A stretch of 35,103 nt of DNA, from positions 1 through 35,103 of the forward strand of contig JAAMXY010000152.1 of the NCBI GenBank assembly GCA_019677205.1, in the 5' to 3' direction. Origin of the DNA: Pinguiococcus pyrenoidosus. Lineage: Eukaryota > Sar > Pinguiophyceae > Pinguiochrysidales > Pinguiochrysidaceae. How positions within the stretch are numbered: the stretch's first letter is position 1; each line of letters starts with the position of its first letter. The position numbers and the translations under genes are program-made. Positions 1 through 10,292 of the stretch are shown here, in pieces. The notes beneath the pieces were generated by a model that searched no databases, had not been told where the DNA came from, and saw nothing but the letters and a program-made list of their open reading frames with translations.

Positions 1-671
1 GCTCGTCCGAGTAGCCCCCCTTTCCCTTCTTGCGCAGCTCCGCCGCCTTTGCCTTTGCCTCGGCCTTCTGCCTCTTCTTCTCCTCTTCTTCCTTCGCCCG
101 CCGCTCCAGCAGCTCCTCCACGGAAATTCCGGCTTCGGCGGCGTCCGCCTCCAGCTTCTGCTGCTTGCGCCTCTCCATCGCCTCGCGCGTCTTCTGCCGA
201 ATCTGTGGCCAGCGCATGAGCTCTCCGCGACGCCTCCTCTGGACCTCCGCACCGACGCACCTTTTCGATCGTCGCTGGATCGTGACTCTTCCCCTTGTTC
301 CAAGGAGTCTTTCCTTTGTTCGCAGCGCCTATCTTCGCTTTGGACTCCTCCGTATGCGGCACACCTGTTGGTTTGTATCATGCGCAAAAGTCAAACGCCG
401 GGCTAAAAGATCGCGGCGCCATCTTGAAGCTGTCCTCAGATTCTCGATATCTCTGGCGAGACGGAAGCTTCCAGGCCTTCTCCAACGATAACAAGTGTTG
501 CGCCGCACCTGTCTTCTTCACATTTTCGTCTTTGGCCGCGTTGAAGACGTGCGGGGAAGAACGGCCGCTGATAACCAGTGGGGGGCGTGGCACGAAAGCT
601 TCCACACCGGCGCGCCAAGGCACCAGCAGGACCCACAGAGCTAAGAGCAGCCTTGAGAGGCGATACGACAT
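1..671 (-). CDS. Plastid-targeted NUMOD3-motif protein (3' end outside window)
   Basis: Three exons read on the minus strand: 671-509, 364-261 and 202 to the window edge. The introns of 144 and 58 nt are GT-AG, and the joined frame stays open. Residues 1-25 form a signal peptide (MSYRLSRLLLALWVLLVPWR) ending GVEA, followed by FVPRPP: the signal-plus-phenylalanine bipartite signal of secondary red plastids. Around residues 56-90 lies a NUMOD3-like segment with the motifs EESKAKIGAANKGK and TPWNKGKSHDPATIEK, a modular element known from DNA-binding regions of homing endonucleases and from plastid proteins of plants and algae. The visible C-terminal part is a strongly charged Lys/Glu helix, probably a coiled coil. 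I see no nuclease domain. A nucleic-acid-binding role in the plastid is inferred from the family. An in-frame ATG lies further upstream (726-728 region), but the start at 671 places the signal peptide correctly. Confidence 0.82.
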
Positions 672-1258
672 CCTGGCGCCTCGGAAAAGCGCAGTGTATC
701 TCCCAAAACACGAAAGACAAAAAGCCACTTGGTGCGACAGAATTGGCCGAAATTTTGAAATAATACTATTGTTAGAATATTACTATTTTTAATATTCATA
801 AAATCACATTTTTTTCATATTTTCTGTATGTAAACTATCTTCAAAATGAATATTTGAAATTATTTAAATATTAGACATTTATGTTAAAATATTTGGGATT
901 CCTATTCGACCAAATAATAGCCTTCCAGCTCGAAGCTCTTCCTCGACGGATTGGACAGTTTCAGGTCGAGGAACGCCACCTTTCCGGGCAGCAAAGGAGC
1001 CCTCTAAGCTTCCCCATTGAAACATATTGCATCGTGGTACGGCGAGCTGGCGTTCATAGCGGACACAACGCTGAAATCCGGCGCGAGGTGGACATCGCTT
1101 GGTGGCTTCCACGTTATTGATCGCGAGCGTCATTGCGCTCGTCCTCCCGCCGTTTTCGGTCCGCTTTGGCCACATCTTTCGCGCGCTTTGCACTTCCTCT
1201 TCTGGGTGGAGTGAGGAAGAGCTCTGAGATCGAAAGCAGCGGCGCACAAACGGCCACC
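672..1258. promoter_or_regulatory. Divergent intergenic spacer, probable back-to-back promoters
   Basis: This spacer separates the start of the NUMOD3 gene (minus) from the start of the CLEC16A homologue (plus), so it should contain both 5' UTRs and promoters. It holds the AT-rich island at 751-896. The rest has ordinary composition. I could not identify a convincing TATA box or another gene; the short open frames here have no recognisable protein character. Confidence 0.5.
751..896. other. AT-rich island
   Basis: About 146 bases consist almost entirely of A and T, in sharp contrast to the GC-rich surroundings. It lies between two divergent genes. It contains TGAAATTATT at 855-864, which recurs in the second island at 25493-25502. 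No open frame, tRNA or terminal inverted repeat is visible. It could be a nucleosome-free promoter core, a replication or centromere-type AT element, or the remains of an inserted element. Confidence 0.7.
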
Positions 1259-4200
1259 ATGATCCGGCAGCGCCTCTCAGCTAGCATGCAGCGCCTGCGC
1301 GGAAAGCACCGCTACAACGAATCCAGCCTTCGGAACTTGTACACCGAGATGCTGAAGAATCTGCAGGTGCGTACAGGCGGCCAACGCTCACGAGGATATC
1401 TCCGCTTGAGGAACCAAAAGAACGCAGTTCCGAGAGCTTCTTGTGCGAGGCTCCACTTATGAGCTGGAGGTTCCGCCGACAGATCGACGAAAGGAACGAG
1501 GCGAAGATGGTGGAGCTGGTGAGACAAGCAGCTGAGATGATCGTGTACGGAGAGCAGAATGGCCTGCCGCTTTTTGAGTACTTTTGTGAGAAGAACATGC
1601 TGGCTTTGCTCGTGGATCTCATGGCCACGGGATCCAACGCGGTGCGGGTGCAGGTGAGCGATCCTTCACGAAGCAGAATCTCGTCGCGGAGCTTCGAGAG
1701 GCTGATGCCCCAACGTGCGGATTGTGCTGGACCGCAGGTTCTCCAGACGCTTGGCATCCTGGTTCAGAATGTGCAGGATCAGCGCAACCTCTACTACATC
1801 CTGAGCAACAATCACATCAACGAACTGATTGACCTCAGGTAGAGAGCCTTGTAGACAGTCTTGTGCTTCACCACGGGCTATTGAGCCGTGGCTGAGCTTG
1901 GCTTCTCCAAACAAAACCTTTTCTTCGCAGCATCATGAGCCTTCCAGAGGAAGTCTTGGCTCAGTACGCGTCGTTCATCAAGACCTTGGGTCTTCGGCTG
2001 GATGCGGCAACGGTGCAGTTCTTCTTCGATCACCGCGCGCGGCGATTTGGAATTTTCGGAAAGGTGAGCAAGCAGATGCGGCTTTCACGAGAGGCTCATC
2101 GGGCTAAGGAAGCATGGCCTGGAACAGGCTATGCAGCTGATGGCGGCGTCGCGGGAGCCCATGATTCAGATGGCCGGCCTCACGACCATTCTGACGACCG
2201 TTCGCATCGCGGATGAGAGGCTGCAGCAGTGGATGGACACTCGCGCGGTAAGGGCAGCAACGCGGAAGACGGATGGCCGGATAGTGGATTCGGGGGGTCC
2301 CGAAGATAGCTCGCATCTTGCCTCTGAATCCATTTCCCGCGGCCCTCCGCCGCTCGTCATCCAGGTTCTTGGACGATTTTTGGATCTCATGCGGAACAAC
2401 GCCTTCGTCGCGGTGAAGGACTTCAACGAGCTCCTCGGCGACAAAGCCTTCCACAGCACGGCGATAGGCCCCACGGGAGCGGCGCCGCTGTCTTCGTCCC
2501 TTGCGGAGACCGTGCGCTCCGCCAGAAACCGTCTGCATGGGAAGGCGGAAACGCTTCAGGACCAGTTCATTGTCTTCGAAGACGTTTTGAACGCCGCGAC
2601 GGGAAGTCCGAACGAAGTCCACCTCCGCCACGCGACGCGACATTTCTTGCTCCATCACGTCCTAATGCCTCTTCTGATGAACTTCGGCCTGCTGGAGGGC
2701 GCGATCGCTGCCGCAGAAGACGCTCGTGGCGTGTTCCAGATAGCTCTCGAGCTTGCGAACACACAGGAGCGCGAAGAAGCTGCTGAGGAGCAGGCTCTTG
2801 CTGCCGAGCTGTCCGCTGCGGAGGCGGCCTACGAGTGCGTGAAGATCTGCAATCTGGCGCTGCTTGCGGTCCAGGCGACGATCTGTGTTTTCGTTTCTTC
2901 TGATGACAGTTCGCTGCTTCACACCTTGAGTACTCTGCTTTTCTCTCCTGATCAGATTACGGCGGCCCAGCCCAAGATGCCACTGGAGGAAATGCTCAAG
3001 TTCAGCGACCGAAGAATCAAGCGAAGTCGGCATATGGAAGCAGACAAGCTAGACGAGCTGGACGCGGACTTGCTAGAGTTTCGCAATGGCTGTGGCTTTT
3101 CACATGACACCCTGCTGGAGGCTCGAGAGGAGCGTGGATCCTCAGTTTGGGCACTGTACAGTGCGGCACTGCGTTGTTCGCAGACGGGGGTTTTCACGCC
3201 ATCGCCTCTCCCTCAAGGATCTGCCGAAGAAGGAAGGCGGCTCGGCTGGACGGAGGCATCAAACGGTGTTGCTGCAGCTGCGGCGGAAAACGGTGAGCAG
3301 GCGGATGCCAGCAAGGCCGGTTTGGAAGGGGAGATGATGGAGATGCCGAACGAGTCGCCCAAATCACCCGAGTCGCCCGAACCACCCAACTTACCCGAGT
3401 CAACCGAGTCACCCAACTTGCCCGAGTCAACCGAGTCAACCGAGCTCAAGGGTACCGGCCAGGAGTGGATTGGGCTGAAAGTTCAGAGCCGTGTCATCAG
3501 CGCGGCGTACGTTGCAGCGGCTTGCCTTGCCGTCGCCAAGTGCAGAAATGACGAGGGGCTTGATGTCAGAGTTCTGCACGCTCTTGGCTTCGTCGCGCTG
3601 AATCCAGTGGCGGGCCTTTCGACAAGCAGCCAGCTTAGCGGCATGTTCGAGGGGCGGCTCTCCATGAAGCAGGAGGCTGCCGAGGGAGCAACGGCCTTGA
3701 AGTCGTCGAGCGCTGACGCCGAAAGCGACACTGCAACCACGCTGGAGAGCAAGCCAGCACCCTCAGACTCGCTAGAAGCCTGTTTGGAGTGGTTCGAAGG
3801 TGACTCCTGGAGCGACGACATCTTGGACGGACTGAACTTCAGCGAAAGCGCCATCATTCAGAGCGCTCTCGGGCTTGTTGAGAATGCCGTGGTCGTTGCT
3901 GGGAACGATCGGGAAGAGTTGCTGGATCCAGGAGAAGGTGACGTGCAAGAGCTCGCGTTGCGATGCGCGCTGTCGCTCCTCTTGGAGATTGTTTTGGTCC
4001 AGACCGATCACATCCAGCACAAGTGGAGATCGTCCGTCTCCCTCAGCTTGTCAGACCCCGTCTACATCCAATTCTCCCGACTGAGCAAAGCCATTTTCCA
4101 CTGCCTTGGGCTTGCCGCAGCTCAGGTCTGCGACTTTCTCGGCTCGAGCGAGATCGGCGATAGCATCCATGTCCTAGTGAGCGCAATGCTGTCGGAGGCA

Positions 4201-5148
4201 CAGAGCATGCTTCCGCGCAGTTTGCGGAGCTTCGCGCTCAGCAGCACCGGCACTCCGTACAACAAAGATCTCCTTGGCGCCGGCGCGCTGAGGAGATTCG
4301 TGGCGGACGGAACGCTCTTACGCGCCGCCGCCGGAGCTGCCGTCTTTGCGGCCGTTGAGACTGCCGCGACACGGAGGGGAGCCAGCTCGACAAGTCGGGG
4401 CGACGAGAACCAGAAGGCCTCGGAGACAGTCGGCGAAGGCAGCGAGCAGGCGCGGCGGGCCCGGTGCATGATGCGGCGCCTGGTGCTCCTCTGGCAGGTG
4501 TCTCGGGCGCTGCTCCTGGAGGACCCGGAGAATCAGTTTGGCTTCCACGCGGATCTGTCGGGGGATTTCGAAACGGCAGATGCGAACTTCGTCAACCTCC
4601 TGTACGGCGGCGATGAGTTTCTGAGGGCCGACGATGCCGTGAATCCGTCGATGAATGGCAGGAAGAAGCAGGACACCGCGCGGAATCGCAACGACGCGGC
4701 CGCCAAGGTCCACGCTCTGGTGCTTTCCGGTCCGGCACTGGACAAGGCTGAAGAGCTGGGCCAGACGTTGCAGCAGACAATGCGGAAGTCCGCGGTGACG
4801 TCTCCGACGGTGCCGAAGTCCGTGCAGGCAACCTGTGTGCTCGGGTCGAAGACCTTCCAGCTTCTGCTACTGCAGCGAGATCATCTCGGCGAGCAGATGG
4901 AGCTTTGGAGGACGGAAATCGAGAACACGGATGTCGCCTTCGATCGCCGCGGGACGCGCTGTCTCCAGGTCTTCAGCAAGTCCGACCTCACGAACCAGAG
5001 CGAGCTGACGTCGCTGGCCTTCGACACGGAGAAGAGCTGCCGCGTGGTCAAGCGACACCTAGAGAAGCACAAGGCGCGGATCAGGAGCATGCAGGTCCAG
5101 ATCTTGTGCGAGGTGACCAAGGAGCTTTCGAGGATGCGCGAAAGCTAG
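1259..5148 (+). CDS. CLEC16A: CLEC16A / Gop-1 / Ema homologue
   Basis: Six exons: 1259-1366, 1483-1653, 1738-1838, 1931-2063, 2113-2247 and 2365-5148, giving about 1,143 residues (human CLEC16A has about 1,050). The ATG sits in a strong context (gccaccATG). Joined exons 1-5 reproduce the conserved CLEC16A N-terminal (FPL) domain, with motifs such as SLRNLYTEMLKNLQ, EYFCEKNMLALL, VLQTLGILVQNVQ, LYYILSNNHINELID and SFIKTLGLRLD. The C-terminal part (about residues 1060-1140) resembles the family's conserved distal region. In animals these proteins act on endosome-lysosome traffic and mitophagy, the latter with an E3 ligase. Oddities: intron 4 is only 49 nt; intron 5 (2248-2364) is 117 nt with no stop in frame, so it could be read through; a PES/PEST-like repeat is inserted at 3349-3444. 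Additional introns within the long last exon are possible. The gene converges with the RBR ligase. Confidence 0.85.
3349..3444 (+). repeat. Coding Pro-Glu-Ser/Thr minisatellite
   Basis: Variants of the 9-base unit cccgagtca, interleaved with cccaacttg, repeat through this stretch and encode SPESPEP, NLPESTESP and similar runs. It lies in the poorly conserved middle of the CLEC16A homologue, between recognisable conserved parts, and reads as a disordered PEST-like linker. Confidence 0.7.
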
Positions 5149-5182
5149 CCTCTCAGCCCAGCTTGGGCGCGGCGGGAGGAGC

Positions 5183-5217
5183 GGAGCGAGTGGCGCGGGA
5201 GGAGCGAGTGGCGCGGA
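5183..5217. repeat. Two-copy 18-base tandem repeat in convergent spacer
   Basis: Two adjacent copies of ggagcgagtggcgcggga (second copy one base short) follow a degenerate half copy. They lie in the 279-base spacer between the converging 3' ends of the CLEC16A homologue and the RBR ligase. I see nothing else in that spacer. Confidence 0.65.
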
Positions 5218-5427
5218 TTCCGACAAAGTTGATGATCTTTGCGGCCTCGGAAAAGAGATGAAGAACACATAGAGCCAAGGCCGGGGCGCCGCACAAGAAG
5301 CGGACGGGTGACGCGTTCTCACAATAGGCAAGAGCACACGACTGTGAGACTTCAAGTCGCATTATTAGTCTGCTTCTATGAGGTCTGGTCGACGGGACGC
5401 AGCAGTCGTTACAAGGAGCAGTCTCTC

Positions 5428-7974
5428 TCAGGCCGATTCCGAGTCCGAGTCCATATCGAAGAGCCCGAGGCCAAAGTCGCTCCCGTCCGAGTCGGACTCC
5501 GCGTCGGGCATTGCATCGATGACTTGGGGTGCCTCCGCAAGCTCCGAATCCGAGTCTCCGCCGAAGAGATCAAATGCTCCAGCCGGTTCCTCGTCCGACT
5601 CCTCGTCCCAGAAGGTGCTTAGACCTTGGAAGAAGTTCTCCGGGGTATCCTCGATCTCGCTCTGCCACGTGTGGACCTCCTCGATGACGTCGTTGAACCC
5701 CCTGAGCAAGGCCCATAGTTCGAGCACTTGAACCGTCGCGTCCGTTCCGTCACGGTTTTGTGCGAACGTGAGCGCAAGGCTCTGTGCCATTGCCAGATCG
5801 GGCACCTTCCTCGTTGCGTGAGCCGGCCCGGCCTGCTCCTTGGCTGTGGAGCTCCTTCCGGTCGGGCTCCCGCCGGCGACCACAACACAGGGGATGCTCT
5901 CGACGTCCCCGGTCTTCCTCTGCCTTCCGGACTCCGACGCAGCTTCGATGATGTTCCAGTACCTCGTGGCCCAGAGCTCCTCGATCTCCTCTTCCAGGGC
6001 CACGCTGAAAGCAATATCCACGGCATCGGCGATCAGGTTGGACATGCCACCAGCCATGATGTCGACTTGGCGCGGCGAGACTGCCGCCAAACCCCTCCAC
6101 AGAGCCCACAGGTTTGCTACCGCAGTGGCGGCGCCTCCCGCGTCGTGCTCACGCCACCCATGTCTTGCCAGGACCACGTTCCGCATGAAAGCTTCCTCCC
6201 CGGCTTGCGAGAGCCGGAAGGCGTTGGTCCAGAACTTGCCCGACTCGCCCTTCCGCTCGGCAAAGCTGTGGAAGAAGGGCTTGATGCCGTCGCCTGCTTC
6301 CAACAGAAGCTTCCAGGCCACTTCGCTCGCTTCCTCCTTCTGCTCCACCGACAAGCGAGCAGCGTAGTGTTTCGCCCACCCGTACACCGTGTCCCTTCCC
6401 AGAAGCCTCGGCACTCCGGCGTGCACAGCGCTCTCCGGGACTTTGCCGTCCTCCAGAACGTGGAAGAGCAAAATGGTCGCACGAAGCGCCCTGCTGTGGC
6501 CGCCATACAGCCGCACGAAGCGAGCCGACGCTTCCTGAGCCGTCAAGGCCACACCCCTCGGAACAGACATGTCCCTCAGCCGCTTCTCTTCAGAGATCAG
6601 AGCCTGCAATGCGGCGCCGTTGAAGCGGATGAATTCCGCGGCCATGGCATCAACAGCGAAGCGGCTTCCCGGCGTGCCTCGCTCGCAGTACCATTCCGCC
6701 GCTGCGGCGATCCCGAGCATGGTCGGGATCCGCTTCTGCTTGCAGATGCTGATGAAGCGACGGCTCATACCTTCTGCGAAGGTGTCCGGATCGTGCCGAC
6801 TCAAGTAGAAGGCTCCCGTCACGCGCCTTCGATCGTCTGCTTCGATCCCCGTCCAGCTATCCACGTGCAGCCCCGCGTTGCCGGTGCCCTCGTATCTGTG
6901 CAGGAGCGTGACGGCACGGTCGTGAAGCGCGGTGGCAGCGTCGTCGCCGTCCTTGAGCTCCCCCTCGACCTCCAGTTGCAAGGCAAGCGCGTCCACGGCC
7001 ATCTCCTCGTCGCGCAGTCGCGCTGCGGACTGAAAGCGCTGCGACCAGTTGAAGCTGTGCCCGCAGACGCAGGTGACGGTGTCACAGCCGTCGCCCTTGA
7101 TGAGGTACACCCCACACTTCTCGCAGCTGAGCATCTGCAGTTGCGCCCCTGCGGGACCGTCGATGCGAGCCATGTTCTCTGCGCAAGTGAGGCCCTCGTG
7201 CCATCCCCGAGTCCGGCACTTGAAGCAGTGCTCGTAGTCGCAGCAGCTCGATCGGAAGCGCGGCACCCTCAGCAGGTGGTACAGCTGCAGCGTGTGCCGC
7301 CGCTCCGCGTCTTTGATGAGCTTCAGGAACCAGGTGAGGTCCTGCGTCGCTTGTTTGGCCTCCTCGTCGCTCACGGAGGCGCTGGAGTTGGCCAGCTGGA
7401 TGCTGGCAAGGCGCTCGCACAGCTCGGCGTACGTCTGCTGGTGGCCTACCATCCCGTTGTCGTACTTCTGGGCCATCTCCCTCGCCGCTTCCGCGGGGAA
7501 GCCCCGGCGGACGAGCTCGACGAGGATCTCTTCGTCCGTCTTCTTGCACGGCTTCACGCCGTGCGTCTTCCGACTGTGGCAGGATCCGCACTGAAAGCTC
7601 AGGATGTTCTCCGCCTTGTCTTCGAAGGCTTTGGCGGTCGCGTTGGGCACCATGCCTTTCCACCTGGGGGAAGGGAAGGCAAAGCGTCATGGCTCCGGCA
7701 AGTCTCCTCCAGACCGCCGGGTCGGAAAATCCCCAAAGAGAACCTACCTTGCCAACGGCATGGTGCGCTCCGCATGGAAGAGACAGGCCATCCGAGGGCA
7801 GACGCCCACGGAGCTCTCGCCCACCCTCCTCACAAGGTACTCGGCGACGCACTTTTGGCAAGCCGGTGTCTGGGCCTCCGCCTCGCACAGGTCGCAGAGG
7901 GGCCCTGCGGGGGTGCCGGGCTCGCAGCACACCACGCACACCAGCGGCTCGCCAGTGTCCTCGGGAGTAGCCAT
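5428..7974 (-). CDS. RBR-type E3 ubiquitin ligase with P-stalk-like acidic tail
   Basis: Two exons, 7974-7748 and 7663-5428, joined across an 84-nt GT-AG intron, give 820 residues. RING1 begins at residue 13 (CVVC, then CDLC, CQKC and CPRMAC). Near 214-237 is the typical IBR end, HCFKCRTRGWHEGLTC. RING2 at about 255-283 reads CEKCGVYLIKGDGC followed by CVCGHSFNW. The Cys of GDGC sits where RBR ligases carry the ubiquitin-thioester cysteine. The first half of the IBR appears to contain a long insert, and the distal RING2 zinc ligands are not obvious (FNW where FCW is usual). The middle (about 300-740) is helical and not recognised. The C-terminus is very acidic and contains AGAFDLFGGDSDSE and, nearly at the end, DFGLGLFDMDSDSES, close to the conserved end of the eukaryotic ribosomal stalk proteins. 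Ubiquitin transfer is inferred from the family; the substrate is unknown. Confidence 0.78.
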
Positions 7975-8091
7975 GATGCCGATGCCTGTCGCTGTGTCTG
8001 CGGCGTCTGAAGAGCCATCGAAACGCCGAACAGCCTTTCTTTCTTTCCCGTCCCTTTGGGACAGACGGAAGGGCGCTGGGGATCATGGGCT

Positions 8092-8120
8092 CGGAATTCG
8101 GAATTCGGAATTCGGAATTC
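8092..8120. repeat. (CGGAATT)4 heptamer array
   Basis: Four perfect consecutive copies of cggaatt create four overlapping GAATTC palindromes. Non-coding. Confidence 0.9.
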
Positions 8121-8201
8121 AGCCATGCTACGGCTTCCCCGGCGCGGAGAATGATAAGAAGACTTGGGTGGCGCCGCCAAGGCCGCCAATGGAATGGTCC
8201 G

Positions 8202-8228
8202 GGAACCAGGAACCAGGAACCAGGAACC
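8202..8228. repeat. (GGAACCA)4 heptamer array
   Basis: Nearly four perfect copies of ggaacca, about 80 bases after the first heptamer array and unrelated to it in sequence. Confidence 0.9.
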
Positions 8229-8245
8229 TTCCCGTGTGGTGTACT

Positions 8246-8269
8246 GACTTCTGTCTTCTGTCTTGACTC
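8246..8269. repeat. (CTTCTGT)n short heptamer array
   Basis: The run gacttctgtcttctgtcttg shows about two and a half copies of a 7-base unit. It is the third 7-base array in the same spacer. Confidence 0.65.
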
Positions 8270-8588
8270 GTCAGCGAACTGCAGCGGCTTGTGCAGCACG
8301 AGGTACAGGAGTCAATGAACTCTTCAGATCAAAGGCACTCAGTTGATGACCCGGGTGTCTTGGGAAGAGGAAAGGATAGGAACGGAAGGGATCCATCCGT
8401 CACGCCAGAGTCCGGACCAGAGGCCCGCGGGGTTGCGAAGTCCGGAAATCGCTTTGTACGCGTTGTGGACCCACAGGCCCGCCGACCTGAAACGACCGGG
8501 AGAGGAGCAAGCGCCGCTGGCCGCAGCGACGCTGATCTCACGGCGAAGAGATCCGATCCGACGAGGGGCGGCCGCAAAGCCCTCGGAG

Positions 8589-10292
8589 ATGCAGGCGGCC
8601 GACGCTCGCTCCGCTTCGGGGCCCACGGACGGCGACGGAGATGGCGATGGTAAGGCCAGCAGTGCGACAGGAATCCCAGACGTTGGACCCTCGCCGCCGG
8701 AGAGGCAGCGCTCCAAGCACAGCCTCTCGCGAGTCGTGCCGGCAGTGATGTTGCCGAGAGGAGGCGAAGGCCCGCCGGCGAGGAAGAAGCCGCGGCCGTC
8801 TCTCAAGCTGGTCGCCAAGGTGACACAGGCGATGGCACGCGAGACCAATGTGGTGAACCGCTCCATGAGGCAGCATGAAGAGTGGGAGCGAATGGCCTTT
8901 CGGGGCCGATGGCGGCGCACGTGGATCAACTGCCGAACCTGCGCGGCGAACATCTTCGCCATGATCCGGCTCTCGCTACTGACGATCGTGGTCTTTGCCG
9001 TACCGATGAGCTTCGTCTTCGTGGTGGAGCCCGGGGGGAGTCTCCTGTCTGGCGTCCTCCTGTACGGGCGAACATCCACAGAGCGCATCGACTGCGACGA
9101 GTATGCGGTGCTTACCAGCTGCACCACGACGACCCCCGGAGGCGACGAGCTCTCGCAGACGCAGGGAACCACGGGGCTTGTGGAGAATGTCGATATGATG
9201 GCAATCAATGCGGGCTCTCTGGTGAATTGTTTGGCATCTCCCGCTGTGCACATGCTCAACATCTACGTGCTGTTCAGGAAGCGGTGCGCGAACTGGGTCC
9301 TCGCGATCGCCGCCACGATGATTGCTCTGTTCGGCGGCCTGACCGTGGTCGTGTGGCTCCTGCTTACCTCTTCGCACCAGCTTGTGCCAGTAATAAACGC
9401 CGTCGCAGTCGGTTTCATCCTGCTGGTGTACATCATTGGCCTAGTTGTGAATCACCTCAGCACTCCTGAGTATCGGGTGCTCCGAGGCTGGAAGGAGCCG
9501 ATCTGCTATGTGCTCATTAGCTTTGCAATCGCTCTAACTTTCAACAGCTTGCGCGCTGTGGTCCGAGATACCAGGGACCGCTACGGACCGGAAATTGCAG
9601 TGCTCGCAGGCCAGGCAATCGTTCTCCTTGGAGGTCGCTTGGTCTATGAACTGGTTAAGAGCCTCAAGAGGATGCCCCTCGAAGCGGCTGCGTCACTCCT
9701 TTGGGGTTTAGAATTCGGCTGTCATACGATTATCCGGCCCCTTCTGGTGCGGCTGGAGAGCTTCTCGGAAGTAGCCTCGGTCACAGCAGTAAACGCGGCG
9801 GCAACCATCGGCCGGAGCATTGCCGTCTTGATCTTCAAACGATGGCGCCTCAGCAAGTTGTCCGGACCGCATGTGGCAAAGGAGCGTCACCATCTCTTGC
9901 TTCTGAACGGTGTTGACTCCATGTCAGATGTGTCCGCAGATGTGCTCAGCGTGGTAACCAGTGTCACGACGCAGCTCATTCTAGACCCGAGGCTGTACGA
10001 CATCGGAGCCGGCGAGGCCTGTGAGTACCAGGGTGAGCTTGGGGGTGCCATGGCCAACACCGCGATACAAATCACTGGTGAGATGGTGGTGTTCGTGATT
10101 CACACGTGCGCGGCCCAGTGGCTGCTGGGGCCGCATACCTACACCTTCATAGCCCAGACTTTTTTGGGCCGCATCTTGAGTGTCATCATGGCGATGTTCG
10201 TGCTGGTGGTGTTGGGAACCACCGCTTCGTTCTTGAAAAGGCGAGCGTGTATCTTCTGTGATGTCCAGGCCGACGGCCAGGAGTGCGTCTAG
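8589..10292 (+). CDS. Polytopic membrane protein, unrecognised family
   Basis: A single exon of 567 residues from the ATG at 8589, which has a purine at -3. The same frame is open back to an ATG at 8346, adding 81 residues of doubtful character. The first 120 residues are hydrophilic and basic, with a Gly-Asp repeat (DGDGDGDG), and are presumably cytosolic. About seven or eight hydrophobic segments follow, near residues 125-147, 237-259, 267-288, 304-321, 334-355, 400-416 (weak), 499-513 and 529-549. A large loop at about 148-236 includes several Cys residues. The C-terminus ends in a short Cys-containing tail (CIFCDVQADGQECV). I do not recognise a transporter, channel or enzyme signature and assign no function. 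Confidence 0.7.
   Translation: MQAADARSASGPTDGDGDGDGKASSATGIPDVGPSPPERQRSKHSLSRVVPAVMLPRGGEGPPARKKPRPSLKLVAKVTQAMARETNVVNRSMRQHEEWERMAFRGRWRRTWINCRTCAANIFAMIRLSLLTIVVFAVPMSFVFVVEPGGSLLSGVLLYGRTSTERIDCDEYAVLTSCTTTTPGGDELSQTQGTTGLVENVDMMAINAGSLVNCLASPAVHMLNIYVLFRKRCANWVLAIAATMIALFGGLTVVVWLLLTSSHQLVPVINAVAVGFILLVYIIGLVVNHLSTPEYRVLRGWKEPICYVLISFAIALTFNSLRAVVRDTRDRYGPEIAVLAGQAIVLLGGRLVYELVKSLKRMPLEAAASLLWGLEFGCHTIIRPLLVRLESFSEVASVTAVNAAATIGRSIAVLIFKRWRLSKLSGPHVAKERHHLLLLNGVDSMSDVSADVLSVVTSVTTQLILDPRLYDIGAGEACEYQGELGGAMANTAIQITGEMVVFVIHTCAAQWLLGPHTYTFIAQTFLGRILSVIMAMFVLVVLGTTASFLKRRACIFCDVQADGQECV

Larger units (their letters stand above)
7975..8588. promoter_or_regulatory. Divergent spacer with three heptamer arrays
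   Basis: This lies between the RBR ligase start (minus) and the membrane-protein start (plus), and should hold both promoters and 5' UTRs. Its striking content is three short tandem arrays with a 7-base unit at 8092-8269. The open frame of the downstream gene extends in phase back to an ATG at 8346, but the upstream part has no protein-like character and that ATG is in a poor context. Confidence 0.5.

Noticed and set aside
751-896. Organelle DNA insertion as explanation of the AT-rich island
   Set aside because: No open frame, tRNA or other organelle gene fragment can be seen in it; composition alone is not enough.
5728-8010. Open frame of 760 codons on the plus strand opposite the RBR ligase
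   Set aside because: Exact antisense of a gene with clear RING/IBR motifs and an intron; the translation has no domain and biased composition. GC-rich DNA gives long antisense frames by chance.
8346-8588. In-phase N-terminal extension of the polytopic membrane protein
   Set aside because: Poor ATG context and no protein-like conservation signal; kept only as an alternative start.
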